A DNA stretch of 64,000 nt from Leptotrichia sp. HSP-342 (GTDB lineage: Bacteria > Fusobacteriota > Fusobacteriia > Fusobacteriales > Leptotrichiaceae): NCBI RefSeq assembly GCF_041199995.1, contig NZ_CP165646.1, positions 1,550,001 to 1,614,000 on the forward strand. Reading direction: 5' to 3'. The position numbers and the translations under genes are program-made. This document shows, one piece after another, positions 37,101 to 45,191 of this stretch. A model generated the notes under the pieces. It was not told the origin of the DNA. It did not search any database and saw only the letters and a program-made list of their open reading frames with translations. The stretch's first letter is position 1; every line of letters starts with the position of its first letter.

Positions 37101-37930
37101 GTCATAGGCTTTTTAGAAATTCTGTCAGCATGAACGTACTCCCTGCTTTCCAAATATTCATTAATAGCCTTTTCAATAATATTCTTATAAGTCTCATTTT
37201 CAATTTTTATATCGTCAATAATTGTTTCAAAAGTTGTGTGTCGGCAGTGATCGCTCCAGTAAGTATCAAGAACACGAATCTCAGTTTCCGTAGGATTTCT
37301 TTTTTCTTCATTTTTAAAATATTCCTGAATAAACAGTAAGTCATTCACAGTCATTGCTAATTCCAATTCATTTTTAAGACTCTCGATTTCCTCTTTTGTT
37401 TTTTCAGTAAATCCTTCATAAACAATAACATCATCCGTATTTTCAGTTTCAACATTTTCACTTAAAACATTTAAATCTTTTTCCCTCGCCTCAACCTCAT
37501 TTATATAATATTTTTTTATTCTTGCAAGTTCATCAGGAGAAATTTTTCCGTATAAAATTATCAATTTCCCGCTTTTTACGTTAATATTATTGTCTTCATC
37601 AATCAATAAATTTATACATTGAATTGCAGAATCCGCTCTCTGATCATATTGCCCCGGTAAAAACTCTACTGAAAAATATACATTTTCCGAATCTTTTTCC
37701 TTAAATACTTCATCAAATGATCTAAAAACATTGTCAACATTTATTTCCGAAAACACCGTTTTTTCCAATTTTTCCAAATCATTTTCACCCAAGTTAAACA
37801 CATCATAAATATTTAAAACTCTTACATCAACAAGCCCATCTATCCCGATATTCTCCTTCAAGTCACTAAACAAATTCTGTGCTTCCACTCTAAAATCTTC
37901 TTTTTTTTCCACAAAGATTCTATAATTCAT
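34124..37930 (-). CDS. purL: Phosphoribosylformylglycinamidine synthase, single-chain
   Basis: FGAM synthetase of 1268 residues, large form combining PurS-like N-terminus, two AIRS-type ATP-binding halves and a C-terminal glutaminase. Visible: DTYWSDHCRHTTFE, FKNETHNHPTEIEPFGGASTC, GGRTGRDGIGGATGSS, PSIGGKDSMSGTFNE, and glutaminase LPGGFSAGDEPDGS, GICNGFQ with the catalytic Cys, and AISHGEGR with the His. Near the clade used by Firmicutes and Fusobacteria with one polypeptide. First purine gene of the run. The ~1 kb upstream holds no clear purine riboswitch. Confidence 0.96.
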   Translation of the reverse strand: MNYRIFVEKKEDFRVEAQNLFSDLKENIGIDGLVDVRVLNIYDVFNLGENDLEKLEKTVFSEINVDNVFRSFDEVFKEKDSENVYFSVEFLPGQYDQRADSAIQCINLLIDEDNNINVKSGKLIILYGKISPDELARIKKYYINEVEAREKDLNVLSENVETENTDDVIVYEGFTEKTKEEIESLKNELELAMTVNDLLFIQEYFKNEEKRNPTETEIRVLDTYWSDHCRHTTFETIIDDIKIENETYKNIIEKAINEYLESREYVHADRISKKPMTLMDLATIFGKEQRKNGNLPDLEVSDEINACSIYIDVPIERIDENGKKNTVTEKWILQFKNETHNHPTEIEPFGGASTCIGGAIRDPLSGRTYVYQAVRISGSADPTEKIEDTMAGKLPQKVITQVAAHGFSSYGNQIGLATTHVNEIYDEGYKAKRMELGLVVGAAPAENIIREKPENGDIVILLGGRTGRDGIGGATGSSKEHTTESSEKSSAEVQKGNAIVERKIQRLFRNRNVTKLIKKCNDFGAGGVSVAIGELADGLEIDLNKVRVKYIGLNGTELAISESQERMAVVIEKQNLDKFIEFANEENLEAYQVAEINDSNRLVMKYNGKAIVDISRDFLNTNGAASNINITIENTPKLNLNREIEGNDFRSKFINNLKDLNVASQRGLVETFDATIGATTVLMSFGGKYQLTPAEVSVQKVSVINAETDVASMVGYGYNPYVAKQSTFHGGAYAVIESMAKVVTGGGNYKNIRFTFQEYFERLGQDSKKWGKPLSALLGALHIQKAFGLPSIGGKDSMSGTFNEISVPPTLVSFAVSVTDAENVISSEFKKAGNNVYLITTPNDENDLPKLDELKANFDFITENIRNKKIVSAMAVKNGGIAESIAKMAFGNKLGVDVSVQIDENDWFKVNYGAFIVETAENIEHKNAMLLGKVTDEAKISINGITFELDELIGNWESKLEKIFPTKKEVSKEHEIAHCEGLKYEKLAKIEHENIISNISNTYAKPRVFIPVFPGTNSEYDLERAFNREGGISKIGVFNNLSHRNILDSIDNFVKEINNSQILMLPGGFSAGDEPDGSAKFMVAVLKNKKVKEAVENLLKRDGLILGICNGFQALIKSGLLPYGEIRELNETSPTLTFNAIDKHMSKIVQTKIITNNSPWLSDMEEGDIHSVAISHGEGRIIITEEEYKKLFKNNQIATKYVGLDGNSTMDSQFNPNGSYYAIEGMLAHNGRIFGKMGHSERKGKNVYKNIYGNKEQNIFRNGIKFFK

Positions 37931-38049
37931 TTTTTTCTCTCCTTCTTTCTGCTATATTTTTTTATTTATATTAACTAATTTAATACTATTTCCCATTTAA
38001 ATAGCAAATATTTAATAAATTTTAAATTAAATATGTTTAGCAAGAGATT

Positions 38050-38420
38050 TAAACTTCTTGTCCTTAACATAGTTTTTATTTTCTAACAGGATTTAGTATT
38101 AGATTATTTTGTTTAATAACAGTCTTTTCTATTTTTATTATGTTTTTTCTTTATTTTTCGCAAGATTGCTCATTGCCGCAAATCCTTATCTTGCAGTAAA
38201 GGTTTATCCTGATAATTAAAATTATGGCAAGATTGCTACGCAATACCTATGGCTAGACTACGACTTTTATTTGCCCAACTTCGAAACTCCTCCTTATCAG
38301 TCGTCAAACAGTCGTAGTTGAACAAATAAAATCTCCGTTAGTTTATCAATTCTTTAAAAATACTAGGTTTTTATCCTTTACGAAAAAATTTTTAATATTT
38401 AAACGAGATTTAGTTTTAAT
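38050..38420. repeat. Long repeat family 2, copy A
   Basis: Non-coding stretch upstream of purL, strongly similar to the reverse complement of 59990-60260. The shared core includes ATTGCTCATTGCCGCAAATC, CTATGGCTAGACT and CAAACAGTCGTAGTTGAAC. Within it TTTTATTTGCCCAACTTCGA (from 38265) and AGTCGTAGTTGAACAAATAA (from 38310) can form a long hairpin. Copy A has about 45 extra bases after the first core. The rest of 37931-38679 is AT-rich with no gene I can support. Confidence 0.75.
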
Positions 38421-38651
38421 CATCACAGTTATTATAATAAATCAAAATATCGTAATTTTTTGGAAATAAAAATTATTATCTAAGCGAAGCGAATTTCAAT
38501 TTTGTTTTCAAAAAATACTTAGACAAGCTGGGATTAGTGCGTAGCACTTTCGTCTATATCTAAAAATATTATAATTTGAAGAAATTAAAATAACTAGTAT
38601 TGTGAAATAAAAGGAGATGATGACTGTTCCCTTTTACACTAAAAAAGAAAA

Positions 38652-38692
38652 AAACAAAAAAAATCTAAGTAAACAAAATTCACCTAGATTTA
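38652..38692 (-). terminator. Terminator on the minus strand
   Basis: On the minus strand AAATCTAGGT pairs with ACTTAGATTT and is followed by a run of T. It overlaps the 3' end of the small ORF at 38680-38811 and would terminate the mpg transcript. Confidence 0.7.
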
Positions 38693-38811
38693 TGATATAA
38701 ATTTATATATTTATTTTTTTTGCATTTTATACATAACAAAGCAGACAATTTTACAATTTGTCTTGTGAAAAATATCCTCATTGCTCTCGTGACAAAAAAA
38801 ATCTTTTTCAT
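38680..38811 (-). CDS. Possible small basic peptide (43 aa)
   Basis: 43 codons beginning MKKIFFVTRAMRIFFTRQIV, with a strong GGAGGA four bases before the ATG at 38811 and a terminator at its stop. Eleven or more Lys/Arg residues and two Cys (LLCIKCKK) after a weakly hydrophobic stretch. It lies 131 bases downstream of the 3-methyladenine glycosylase gene. No family recognised. The ribosome-binding site and terminator argue for expression, but the composition is that of AT-rich noise, so confidence is low. Confidence 0.35.
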   Translation of the reverse strand: MKKIFFVTRAMRIFFTRQIVKLSALLCIKCKKNKYINLYHKSR

Positions 38812-38942
38812 CTTTCCTCCACAAAAAATTTAACTTTACATCCTAATAATAAAAATAATCTACTAAAAAATTTCATATTTGTAAAATTTCCCACCTAATA
38901 AAAGTATAACAAAATTTTACTATTTTTTCAATACCTAAAAAA

Positions 38943-39638
38943 TTATTTCCAGCACTCATCTTTAAACTCAGACTTTTTCATTCCTGAAACATATTTATTC
39001 CCTGCCACAAAATATCGTAATTCCTTTTCTGTCCAGATTCCTTTATTTGGAATACCAATTCTTGCTGAACTCTCAATATTTTTAGGTATTTTACTATTCT
39101 CAAAATCAATATAAAGTATATTTTCTTGCATATTTTCAATATCATAAATTGATTTTTTTGATACTTTATGAAATTTTTTTGTAATTTCACAAATCTTACT
39201 TTTGTTGAACATATCTCCGATTCCCATCGCCTTTGTCAATTTTCCAGGCCCATTGCTAATTAAAATCCCCTCTTTTCCTCTATTTTCAATCATTCTTTCA
39301 ATATTTATCACAGGCTCAATTCCCCTAATTAATACTGCCTGCGGATTTCCTTCTTCACAGCTGACAATATTAAGCATTTTATGTGTGTGCATAGTATAAA
39401 TATAAACTGTTCCCGCTTTCCCAAACAAGGCCTCAACCTTTGGAGTCAATTTTCCCTCAAATCCGTGACAAGCCCTATCCACTACTCCCAAATAAGCTTC
39501 CGTTTCTACAATGTATCCCCCCAGTAATTCATTATTCTTTTTTACGAGTATTAATTTTCCAAGTAAATTTTTTGCAAGCGAAACTGTATCCTGTTCAAAA
39601 AATTGTTTCATATTGTGTACACTATTAATTTTTTTCAT
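38943..39638 (-). CDS. DNA-3-methyladenine glycosylase (Mpg/AAG family)
   Basis: Base-excision repair enzyme that removes alkylated purines. 231 residues with LAKNLLGKLILVKK, GYIVETEAYLGVVDRACHG (catalytic Glu in VETEAY), GTVYIYTMHTHKMLNIVS, AVLIRGIEP and NGPGKLTKAMGI, all AAG-family landmarks. AAGGTG lies five bases before the ATG. Divergent from the hibernation factor gene. The C-terminal part after residue 170 is a little shorter in conserved features but still fits. Confidence 0.93.
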   Translation of the reverse strand: MKKINSVHNMKQFFEQDTVSLAKNLLGKLILVKKNNELLGGYIVETEAYLGVVDRACHGFEGKLTPKVEALFGKAGTVYIYTMHTHKMLNIVSCEEGNPQAVLIRGIEPVINIERMIENRGKEGILISNGPGKLTKAMGIGDMFNKSKICEITKKFHKVSKKSIYDIENMQENILYIDFENSKIPKNIESSARIGIPNKGIWTEKELRYFVAGNKYVSGMKKSEFKDECWK

Positions 39639-39735
39639 TTTTTCACCTTATGTTTTTTAACTTTTAGATTAATAAAATTTTATAACATTCTTTTTAAGAT
39701 TTCAACAAATAATTTTAATTATTTTATTTTATCTA

Positions 39736-39763
39736 TTGACATTTAGTTTTTTCAAGGTACAAT
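39736..39763 (+). promoter_or_regulatory. Promoter of the hibernation factor gene
   Basis: TTGACA (39736-39741), 16-base spacer and TACAAT (39758-39763), close to the start of hpf at 39797. Confidence 0.6.
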
Positions 39764-39796
39764 ATTATTGACATAGATGAAAGGATGTGATGATTT

Positions 39797-40117
39797 ATGA
39801 AAATCATTATTAGCGGAAAACAACTTAAAATTACAGATGCAATTAAAACTTATACTGAAGAAAAAATAAGCAGAATTTCTAAGTATTCGGATGCTATCAC
39901 AGAAGTCGATGTTGTTCTGACAGTCGAAGACACAAAATCTGAAGGGCCAATTCACAAAGCTGACGGATTAGTTTATGCAAGCGGTACAAAAATAAAAATA
40001 GAAGCTGAAAACAAAGATTTGTATGCAGCAATTGATGACTTAGCTGACAGACTAGAAAGACAAGTCAGAAAATATAAAGAAAAACAAAAAGATTATAATA
40101 AAAAAGGTTCTCATTAA
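39797..40117 (+). CDS. hpf: Ribosome hibernation-promoting factor, short form
   Basis: 106-residue HPF/RaiA (S30AE) protein that binds the 30S decoding region in starvation and silences ribosomes. MKIIISGKQLKITDAIKTYT, HKADGLVYASGTKIKIEAEN and DLYAAIDDLADRLERQVRKYK are typical. It ends with a basic tail but lacks the long-form dimerisation domain. AAGGATGTGATG precedes the ATG. Monocistronic between its own promoter and terminator. Confidence 0.93.
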   Translation: MKIIISGKQLKITDAIKTYTEEKISRISKYSDAITEVDVVLTVEDTKSEGPIHKADGLVYASGTKIKIEAENKDLYAAIDDLADRLERQVRKYKEKQKDYNKKGSH

Positions 40118-40162
40118 TTATAATTTAAAAAAAATATTTTAAAAGTAAAAAAGTGTGATATA

Positions 40163-40211
40163 TAAAAAAAGACTATTTTAGAACTTCCGAAGTTTTAGAT
40201 TAGTCTTTTTT
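40163..40211. terminator. Bidirectional terminator after hpf
   Basis: AAAAAAGACTA pairs with TAGTCTTTTTT, with an inner GAACTT/AAGTTT stem. Confidence 0.85.
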
Positions 40212-40241
40212 ATATATTTTTGAATTTATCATAATACATTA

Positions 40242-40346
40242 TATACTCAAATCTATTTTAAATTAAACTGCTAAAATTATATAAATTTATGGTTTGAGTA
40301 AAATAGTCATAGCTTTTGAGTTTAGTTTTAAATAAGTTTTACTATA
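40242..40346 (-). repeat. MITE-like element, copy 5
   Basis: TATACTCAAATCTA to AGTTTTACTATA, 105 bases with intact TA on both sides, in the 405-base gap between hpf and the GNAT gene. The rest of that gap (40347-40522) shows no gene. Confidence 0.9.
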
Positions 40347-40522
40347 TAATCTATGTTATAAAAAAGAATTTATTTTCTACTTGTGGAAAACCTGTAACTT
40401 TTTGATAATATTTATAAAAAATAATGAATGTGTCCAATATATTAGAAGTATACTTTCATTCTTCTGTGTTTCAATTTTGGTAACCCATTCTCATATTAAC
40501 CATTTTTAGCGATATTAATTTT

Positions 40523-41008
40523 TTAAAAAATCATTCTCATATTATACCAAATCGCATTTCCATGCGTTGACTCCGACAATCCTTCATTCACAAAACCAAT
40601 TTTTTCATAAAATGAAACAAGTTTATCTTTACAAGTCAAAACAATGCCTTTCCTACCATCTTTTTTCGTATCTTCTACAACTCTTCTCAAAACTTTTTCA
40701 GCGTAATCTTTCCTTCTAAATTTTGGAAGCGTATTCACTCCAAAAATCATTTGCCAATCGCCATTTTTATTATGTAAATCAGGATTTTCAAACATCTCAT
40801 CTGTAAGAATCTCATTGTCTGTAGCCATCCCGTTTACAAATGAAACAATTTCCCCAGCCTCATTTTCCAAAATCCAAAAAAAATCTGGATAAACTTCCAA
40901 TCTCCTACAAAAAATTTCTTCAGTTGCCGCTTCTGCTACAGGAAAACATTCCCGCTCAATTCTCGACAATTCTTTCAAATCATTAATTGTAGCTTTTCTA
41001 ATTTTCAT
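40523..41008 (-). CDS. GNAT family N-acetyltransferase
   Basis: 161 residues with the GNAT core: MKIRKATINDLKELSRIERE, strand FFWILENEAGEIVSFVNG, the acetyl-CoA loop LPKFRRKDYAEKVLRRVVED (Q/RxxGxG/A replaced by RRKDYA), and LTCKDKLVSFYEKIGF near the end. The layout resembles arylalkylamine-type acetyltransferases. Substrate unknown. Monocistronic as far as visible. Confidence 0.85.
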   Translation of the reverse strand: MKIRKATINDLKELSRIERECFPVAEAATEEIFCRRLEVYPDFFWILENEAGEIVSFVNGMATDNEILTDEMFENPDLHNKNGDWQMIFGVNTLPKFRRKDYAEKVLRRVVEDTKKDGRKGIVLTCKDKLVSFYEKIGFVNEGLSESTHGNAIWYNMRMIF

Positions 41009-41201
41009 CTTTTGTATTTAATCCTTCCTTTTTTGTTTAAATATGAATTTTGTATATATTTATTATTTTTAAAAAGTTTACAAAAATAGTTTTTTCTACT
41101 TTCATAGATTATATAATATTTATGTTTACAAAATTTTTTTCAATTCACAAAATAATTTTTTATATAATTTCTCTTTTAATTTTTAACATCTACAATTATC
41201 T

Positions 41202-41843
41202 CTAATCAAAAATCACTTTCCAATTATCTTTATCTTTATTAGCCTCAAAACACATTCGTATCTGCTCAGCAGTAGTTTTATTAGTTGCAAGCTCTGGCAA
41301 TTCATCAATTCCAAAATATTGGCTGTCAATCGTTTCTATATTTTTCTCAAATTTTCCGCTAACATATTTACATAACACAAAAATTTTTGTTATGCCATAA
41401 GGCATTGCTTTTCCTTGATTTTTTGTTACATCCAGTAAAGCTACAATCATTTCTGCACTTGCTTCAATTCCAGCTTCCTCCTTAACTTCCTTTAATACAT
41501 TTTCCTTAACTGAAAGATATACATCTGCCCATCCGCCTGGCAATGCCCATTTTCCATTGCTCTCCTGAATTAATAAAATCTTATTATTTTCAAAAATTGC
41601 AGCTCTAGTATCAATTTTAGGTGTCTGATATCCAACTTCATTACAAAACAGACTTTTTACTTTTTCTACTGAAATATCAGTCTTATGAGCTACCATCTCT
41701 GCTGAAATCTCTCTAATTCTCTCAAATCGCTCAATATCAAACTTATCCTTTCCATACGCAAGTCCCGCCTGAGCCAGACTTTGTAATTCAATTGCCCAAT
41801 TTAGCCATTTTTCTTCTTCCGATTTTTTTCCATCTTTCATCAA
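41202..41843 (-). CDS. Nudix hydrolase with N-terminal helical domain
   Basis: 213 residues. The N-terminal ~65 residues (KWLNWAIELQSLAQAGLAYG, KDKFDIERFERIREISAEMV) form the helical domain of ADP-ribose-type Nudix enzymes (Nudix_N_2). The Nudix box follows as PGGWADVYLSVKENVLKEVK then EEAGI; the catalytic EE pair is kept while the first Glu is Leu and Arg is Lys, a known variation in this subgroup. Probably hydrolyses ADP-ribose or a related nucleoside diphosphate. Confidence 0.88.
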   Translation of the reverse strand: MMKDGKKSEEEKWLNWAIELQSLAQAGLAYGKDKFDIERFERIREISAEMVAHKTDISVEKVKSLFCNEVGYQTPKIDTRAAIFENNKILLIQESNGKWALPGGWADVYLSVKENVLKEVKEEAGIEASAEMIVALLDVTKNQGKAMPYGITKIFVLCKYVSGKFEKNIETIDSQYFGIDELPELATNKTTAEQIRMCFEANKDKDNWKVIFD

Positions 41844-41863
41844 TCATCACCTCCACAAAAACT

Positions 41864-42265
41864 CTACTCCTCAACATCGACTTTTATTACTTCTCTCATA
41901 AACATCAAATATACAAACAAAACTAAAAAAACAACACTAAAAATTGTTCTCAAAAGTGAAAGTTTTGGAAAAACAAAATTATTTATTATTAATTGAAGTA
42001 TTACCATCATTATCGGTAAACTAACATCTATCCTTACAGAAACCTTCGCATCTTTCCCCGCTACCTTAATTTTCTTCACAACCTTTTTAAGTCCAGTCCT
42101 AAATATTGTAACTTCATGCTCTCCTTTTGGAACCTGAACTTCCAAATATTTTTTTCTAAATTCTATCGGATTTCCACCATCTATTTTTACTCTGTAACCA
42201 GTTGTTCCGTTTTTATCAGCATTTTTTTCTTTTATATTTAGGTTGTTTATTATTAATTTTGGCAT
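41864..42265 (-). CDS. Membrane protein with N-terminal PEGA-like domain, unknown
   Basis: 133 residues. A beta-rich front (YRVKIDGGNPIEFRKKYLEV, VPKGEHEVTIFRTGLKKVVK) resembles a PEGA or Ig-like surface repeat; two membrane helices follow (IDVSLPIMMVILQLIINNFV and LLRTIFSVVFLVLFVYLMFM) and an acidic tail. It overlaps the previous gene (42253-42756) by 13 bases, so the two are coupled. I cannot assign a function. Confidence 0.6.
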   Translation of the reverse strand: MPKLIINNLNIKEKNADKNGTTGYRVKIDGGNPIEFRKKYLEVQVPKGEHEVTIFRTGLKKVVKKIKVAGKDAKVSVRIDVSLPIMMVILQLIINNFVFPKLSLLRTIFSVVFLVLFVYLMFMREVIKVDVEE

Positions 42266-42756
42266 TTATTTACCCTTTCTTTTAAATTTATCGCATAATC
42301 AACTGCAAGCCATGTTTGAACTTCATTTTCTAAATTTACATTTTCTAGAAAAGAAACTCCAAAACTAAAAATTTGATTCCTTGTTTTTTCAAAAATTACA
42401 ATTTCAATTCCATTTTCCAAATACTCAATATCAAAATCATTATTATTCCCATCAGATTCTGCCATAGACAATCCAGAAGTTGTCCCTATCGTCAATTTCT
42501 CATTATTAATTTCAAAAGAAATTGCTTCCAGTCTCTCTCCACTTTCAACGTAACTTTTACATTCAAAATCTGTTTCTAAAATACATTTTAAAAAATGTTT
42601 GTTTATTTTATCTACTTTTTCCTTTTTAAATTCATACTTCAATGAATATGTTTCAGTTTTCAAAAAAGATTTAGAATTTTGAATTTTAGAAAAATTAAAC
42701 TCAACTTCTTTTTTATCCAAAAACATTCGTATATTTCCAAAAGGTGTTTTTAACAT
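42253..42756 (-). CDS. Hypothetical protein, coupled to the membrane protein
   Basis: 167 soluble residues rich in Glu and Asn with alternating strand and helix (FKKEKVDKINKHFLKCILET, AISFEINNEKLTIGTTSGLS, NGIEIVIFEKTRNQIFSFGV). No signal peptide and no recognised family. Its 3' end overlaps the next gene by 13 bases; it starts 54 bases downstream of the deoB stop and may belong to the deoB transcript. Confidence 0.6.
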   Translation of the reverse strand: MLKTPFGNIRMFLDKKEVEFNFSKIQNSKSFLKTETYSLKYEFKKEKVDKINKHFLKCILETDFECKSYVESGERLEAISFEINNEKLTIGTTSGLSMAESDGNNNDFDIEYLENGIEIVIFEKTRNQIFSFGVSFLENVNLENEVQTWLAVDYAINLKERVNKCQN

Positions 42757-42810
42757 TATTTTCTCATTTCATCTAATTTTTAACCTCAATTAACCCATAT
42801 TTATCTATTT

Positions 42811-43992
42811 TTAGTCTTCCAAAATTTCTTTTGCAAAACTTCCTTCTTTTTCAGTTCCCAATAAAATTTCCTCAACAGTTGCCGCAATATCAGCAAAAGT
42901 TTTTCTTGTTCCAATATTTACATTCTTTTTAACATTTTTACCACAAATCATTATAGGTATATATTCTCTCGTATGATCTGTTCCTTTGAATGTAGGGTCA
43001 TTTCCATGATCAGCTGTGATAATCAGAATTTCATCATCTTTCAAATTTTTTTGGATTTCAGGAAGCCAGTTATCAAATTCGATTAGAGCCTTTACATACC
43101 CTTCAACATTTCTTCTATGTCCGTAAACAGCATCAAAATCAACTAAATTAGTGAAAATCAATCCTTTTGTATCTTCCTTCAATGCAGCTATTGTTTTTTT
43201 TATTCCATCCAGATTGTCCTGATTAGCTTTTCTGTTATCTGTAATTCCTTTTCCATTGAACAAATCGCTCGTTTTTCCAATCCCAACTACATCAAGTCCA
43301 GCTTTTTCCAATCTTTCAAGCATGCTTTCTTTTGGAGGATCAATAGAGAAGTCGTGTCTGTTTGCAGTTCTTTTAAATTCTCCTACTTTTTTACCAACAT
43401 AAGGTCTTGCAATTACCCTTGCCACAGGTGATTTCTCATTACAAATTTCAAGTGCAATTTCACACGCTTTGTAAAGCTCTTCCAATGGTATAATTTCTTC
43501 ATTTGCAGCAATCTGGAATACAGGATCTGCTGAACCGTAAACTATCCAGTTACCTGTTTTTATCTGCTCCTCTCCATATTGATCAATTGCGACAGTTCCT
43601 GAAAGTGGTCTGTTTAACATAACTTTTCTTCCTGTTTTTTCTTCAAATTCCTTTATAACTTCATCTGAAAATCCATTTTGGTAGTTTGGAAATGGACGTT
43701 CTAGCGGTACACCAGCAATTTCCCAGTGTCCAGTTGTAGAATCTTTTCCATGTGATACTTCAATCGCTCTTCCATAAGCCCCTTCAGCTTTCTCCACAGC
43801 TGGAGTCCCTTCAATCTCAGTAATATTTCCAAGCCCCAATTTCCCCATATTAGGCAAACTCATTCCTCCATAAGCTTTCGCCATATTTCTTAAAGTATTT
43901 GACCCGCAGTCGTCGAATAAATTTGCATCAGGCAATTCTCCTGCTCCGACACTGTCTAGTACAATTAATGTAATTCTTTCTATTTTTTTCAT
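42811..43992 (-). CDS. deoB: Phosphopentomutase
   Basis: Interconverts (deoxy)ribose 1- and 5-phosphate in nucleoside salvage. 393 residues of the alkaline-phosphatase superfamily: IVLDSVGAGELPDANLFDD, CGSNTLRNMAKAYGG, GKDSTTGHWEIAG with the phosphorylated Thr, FDAVYGHRRNVEGY and ITADHGNDPTFKGTDHTREY with metal ligands. Complements deoC at 50.5 kb, although the two are not in one operon. Confidence 0.95.
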   Translation of the reverse strand: MKKIERITLIVLDSVGAGELPDANLFDDCGSNTLRNMAKAYGGMSLPNMGKLGLGNITEIEGTPAVEKAEGAYGRAIEVSHGKDSTTGHWEIAGVPLERPFPNYQNGFSDEVIKEFEEKTGRKVMLNRPLSGTVAIDQYGEEQIKTGNWIVYGSADPVFQIAANEEIIPLEELYKACEIALEICNEKSPVARVIARPYVGKKVGEFKRTANRHDFSIDPPKESMLERLEKAGLDVVGIGKTSDLFNGKGITDNRKANQDNLDGIKKTIAALKEDTKGLIFTNLVDFDAVYGHRRNVEGYVKALIEFDNWLPEIQKNLKDDEILIITADHGNDPTFKGTDHTREYIPIMICGKNVKKNVNIGTRKTFADIAATVEEILLGTEKEGSFAKEILED

Positions 43993-44048
43993 TTTTTATC
44001 TTCCTTTCTTTTTTATTTACTAATTATTATACCTTTTATGTTTTTTAA

Positions 44049-44072
44049 AGGCAAATAAGTTGCCTGTTTTTT
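44049..44072. terminator. Hairpin with T run
   Basis: AGGCAA pairs with TTGCCT and is followed on the + strand by GTTTTTTG. Its strand use is unclear because genes on both sides are minus-strand. Confidence 0.4.
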
Positions 44073-44077
44073 GTCTT

Positions 44078-44656
44078 TCATTCATCAGAGCCGTAAACAA
44101 TCATTAATAAATATTCTTTGTACCGTATTATTCCTGCTGAAAAAACATTGTATGCATAAAATTCACTTAAAATAGCTTCATATTTCTTTATCGCTACATA
44201 AAAATTTACAGGCTCACCAAACCAATGTGTTATTTGATTGAAAAAACATCTTACATTCCAGTATTGTTCCTTTTTATCTGCTTTATTTTCTAAGTTTTCA
44301 ATTATTTCCTCAACAGTAAATTCTGTTTGCAATTTAATAAATTTAGAAATTCTATCATAACCAGCTTTTGTTTCATTTTGTTTTATCAATTTTTCATATT
44401 TTCTATTTTTTTTGAAAACAATATTCAATTTTTCCAATTTTTTTCTAATATTATCATCTTTTTTCTCAGATGAACTACTTTCATAATATTGCAATAATTT
44501 TTTCTTTATTATTTCATTCAAATCATTATTTTTATCATTATCAATAAAAAATGTATCAATATATATTGCCGTATATTCAGGACAAACCTTCATTCCATTA
44601 TTCCAACATATTGAAACACCTTCAATAAACCCTTCAATGTAATCCCTATTCTTCAT
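44078..44656 (-). CDS. Hypothetical protein
   Basis: 192 residues, helical and Lys/Glu-rich in the centre (IIKKKLLQYYESSSSEKKDD, RKYEKLIKQNETKAGYDRIS), with a Cys-bearing front (EGVSICWNNGMKVCPEYTAI) and an aromatic end (RCFFNQITHWFGEPVNFYVA). No signal peptide. Follows the next gene by 21 bases in a run of small unknown genes that resemble toxin-immunity islands, but nothing in its sequence identifies it. Confidence 0.55.
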   Translation of the reverse strand: MKNRDYIEGFIEGVSICWNNGMKVCPEYTAIYIDTFFIDNDKNNDLNEIIKKKLLQYYESSSSEKKDDNIRKKLEKLNIVFKKNRKYEKLIKQNETKAGYDRISKFIKLQTEFTVEEIIENLENKADKKEQYWNVRCFFNQITHWFGEPVNFYVAIKKYEAILSEFYAYNVFSAGIIRYKEYLLMIVYGSDE

Positions 44657-44677
44657 TGTGATAATTCCTTTTCAAAA

Positions 44678-45169
44678 TTATGATTTTTTATAAACATTTG
44701 TCAAATCATCAAAAACAACTTTCTCATAAATCTCAGCGTCAGTTATAAACATATATCCATCAAAAAGTACTTCATCGTAAGCCCTCACACTAAATTGACT
44801 AATAGAATATGGCATTATTTCATCAATTGTTAAATTTTGGAAGAAAAAGTTTTCTGTAATAATTCCATTTCTAGCATTATCGTATTTAGTTAAGCTATTT
44901 CCCAATTTTTGAATAACCTTCTCCAATGGAACAGACAATTTATTCTCTTTTAAACGGCTGTTTGCCATACCTAAATATTTTTTTACAATGCTATTCTTTA
45001 TTTTGACATCCCGTTCTTCTACATTATCAAGAATAAGAGACATCTGTTTTTCCAGTTCCTTGTTATAAATTTCAGCTTCTTCCATTGATACGTACACTTT
45101 TTTCCCAAGCCAGTCAACTTCAAAATCCTCAATATCGCCATTATCATTTATATTAAACGCTATCTTCAT
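44678..45169 (-). CDS. Hypothetical protein, immunity-like context
   Basis: 163 residues. Opening IEDFEVDWLGKKVYVSMEE recalls DUF-type proteins of polymorphic toxin immunity loci; a helical middle follows (EKQMSLILDNVEERDVKIKN, KKYLGMANSRLKENKLSVPL) and a strand-rich end (SISQFSVRAYDEVLFDGYMF). Cytosolic by absence of a signal. Spaced 21-22 bases from its neighbours, suggesting one operon. Family not recognised with confidence. Confidence 0.55.
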   Translation of the reverse strand: MKIAFNINDNGDIEDFEVDWLGKKVYVSMEEAEIYNKELEKQMSLILDNVEERDVKIKNSIVKKYLGMANSRLKENKLSVPLEKVIQKLGNSLTKYDNARNGIITENFFFQNLTIDEIMPYSISQFSVRAYDEVLFDGYMFITDAEIYEKVVFDDLTNVYKKS

Positions 45170-45191
45170 TTTCCCTCATTTCTATTTTTAC

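Noticed and set aside
37931..38679. Purine riboswitch upstream of purL
   Set aside because: Looked for the conserved purine aptamer elements on the minus strand and found none; the region is dominated by the long repeat copy A and AT-rich sequence.
38617..38700. Short + strand frame MMTVPFYTKKEKNKKNLSKQ with AAGGAG just before it
   Set aside because: The ribosome-binding signal abuts the ATG, the frame is opposite to the better-supported minus-strand small ORF and terminator, and the composition is poly-Lys/Asn as expected from AT-rich noise.
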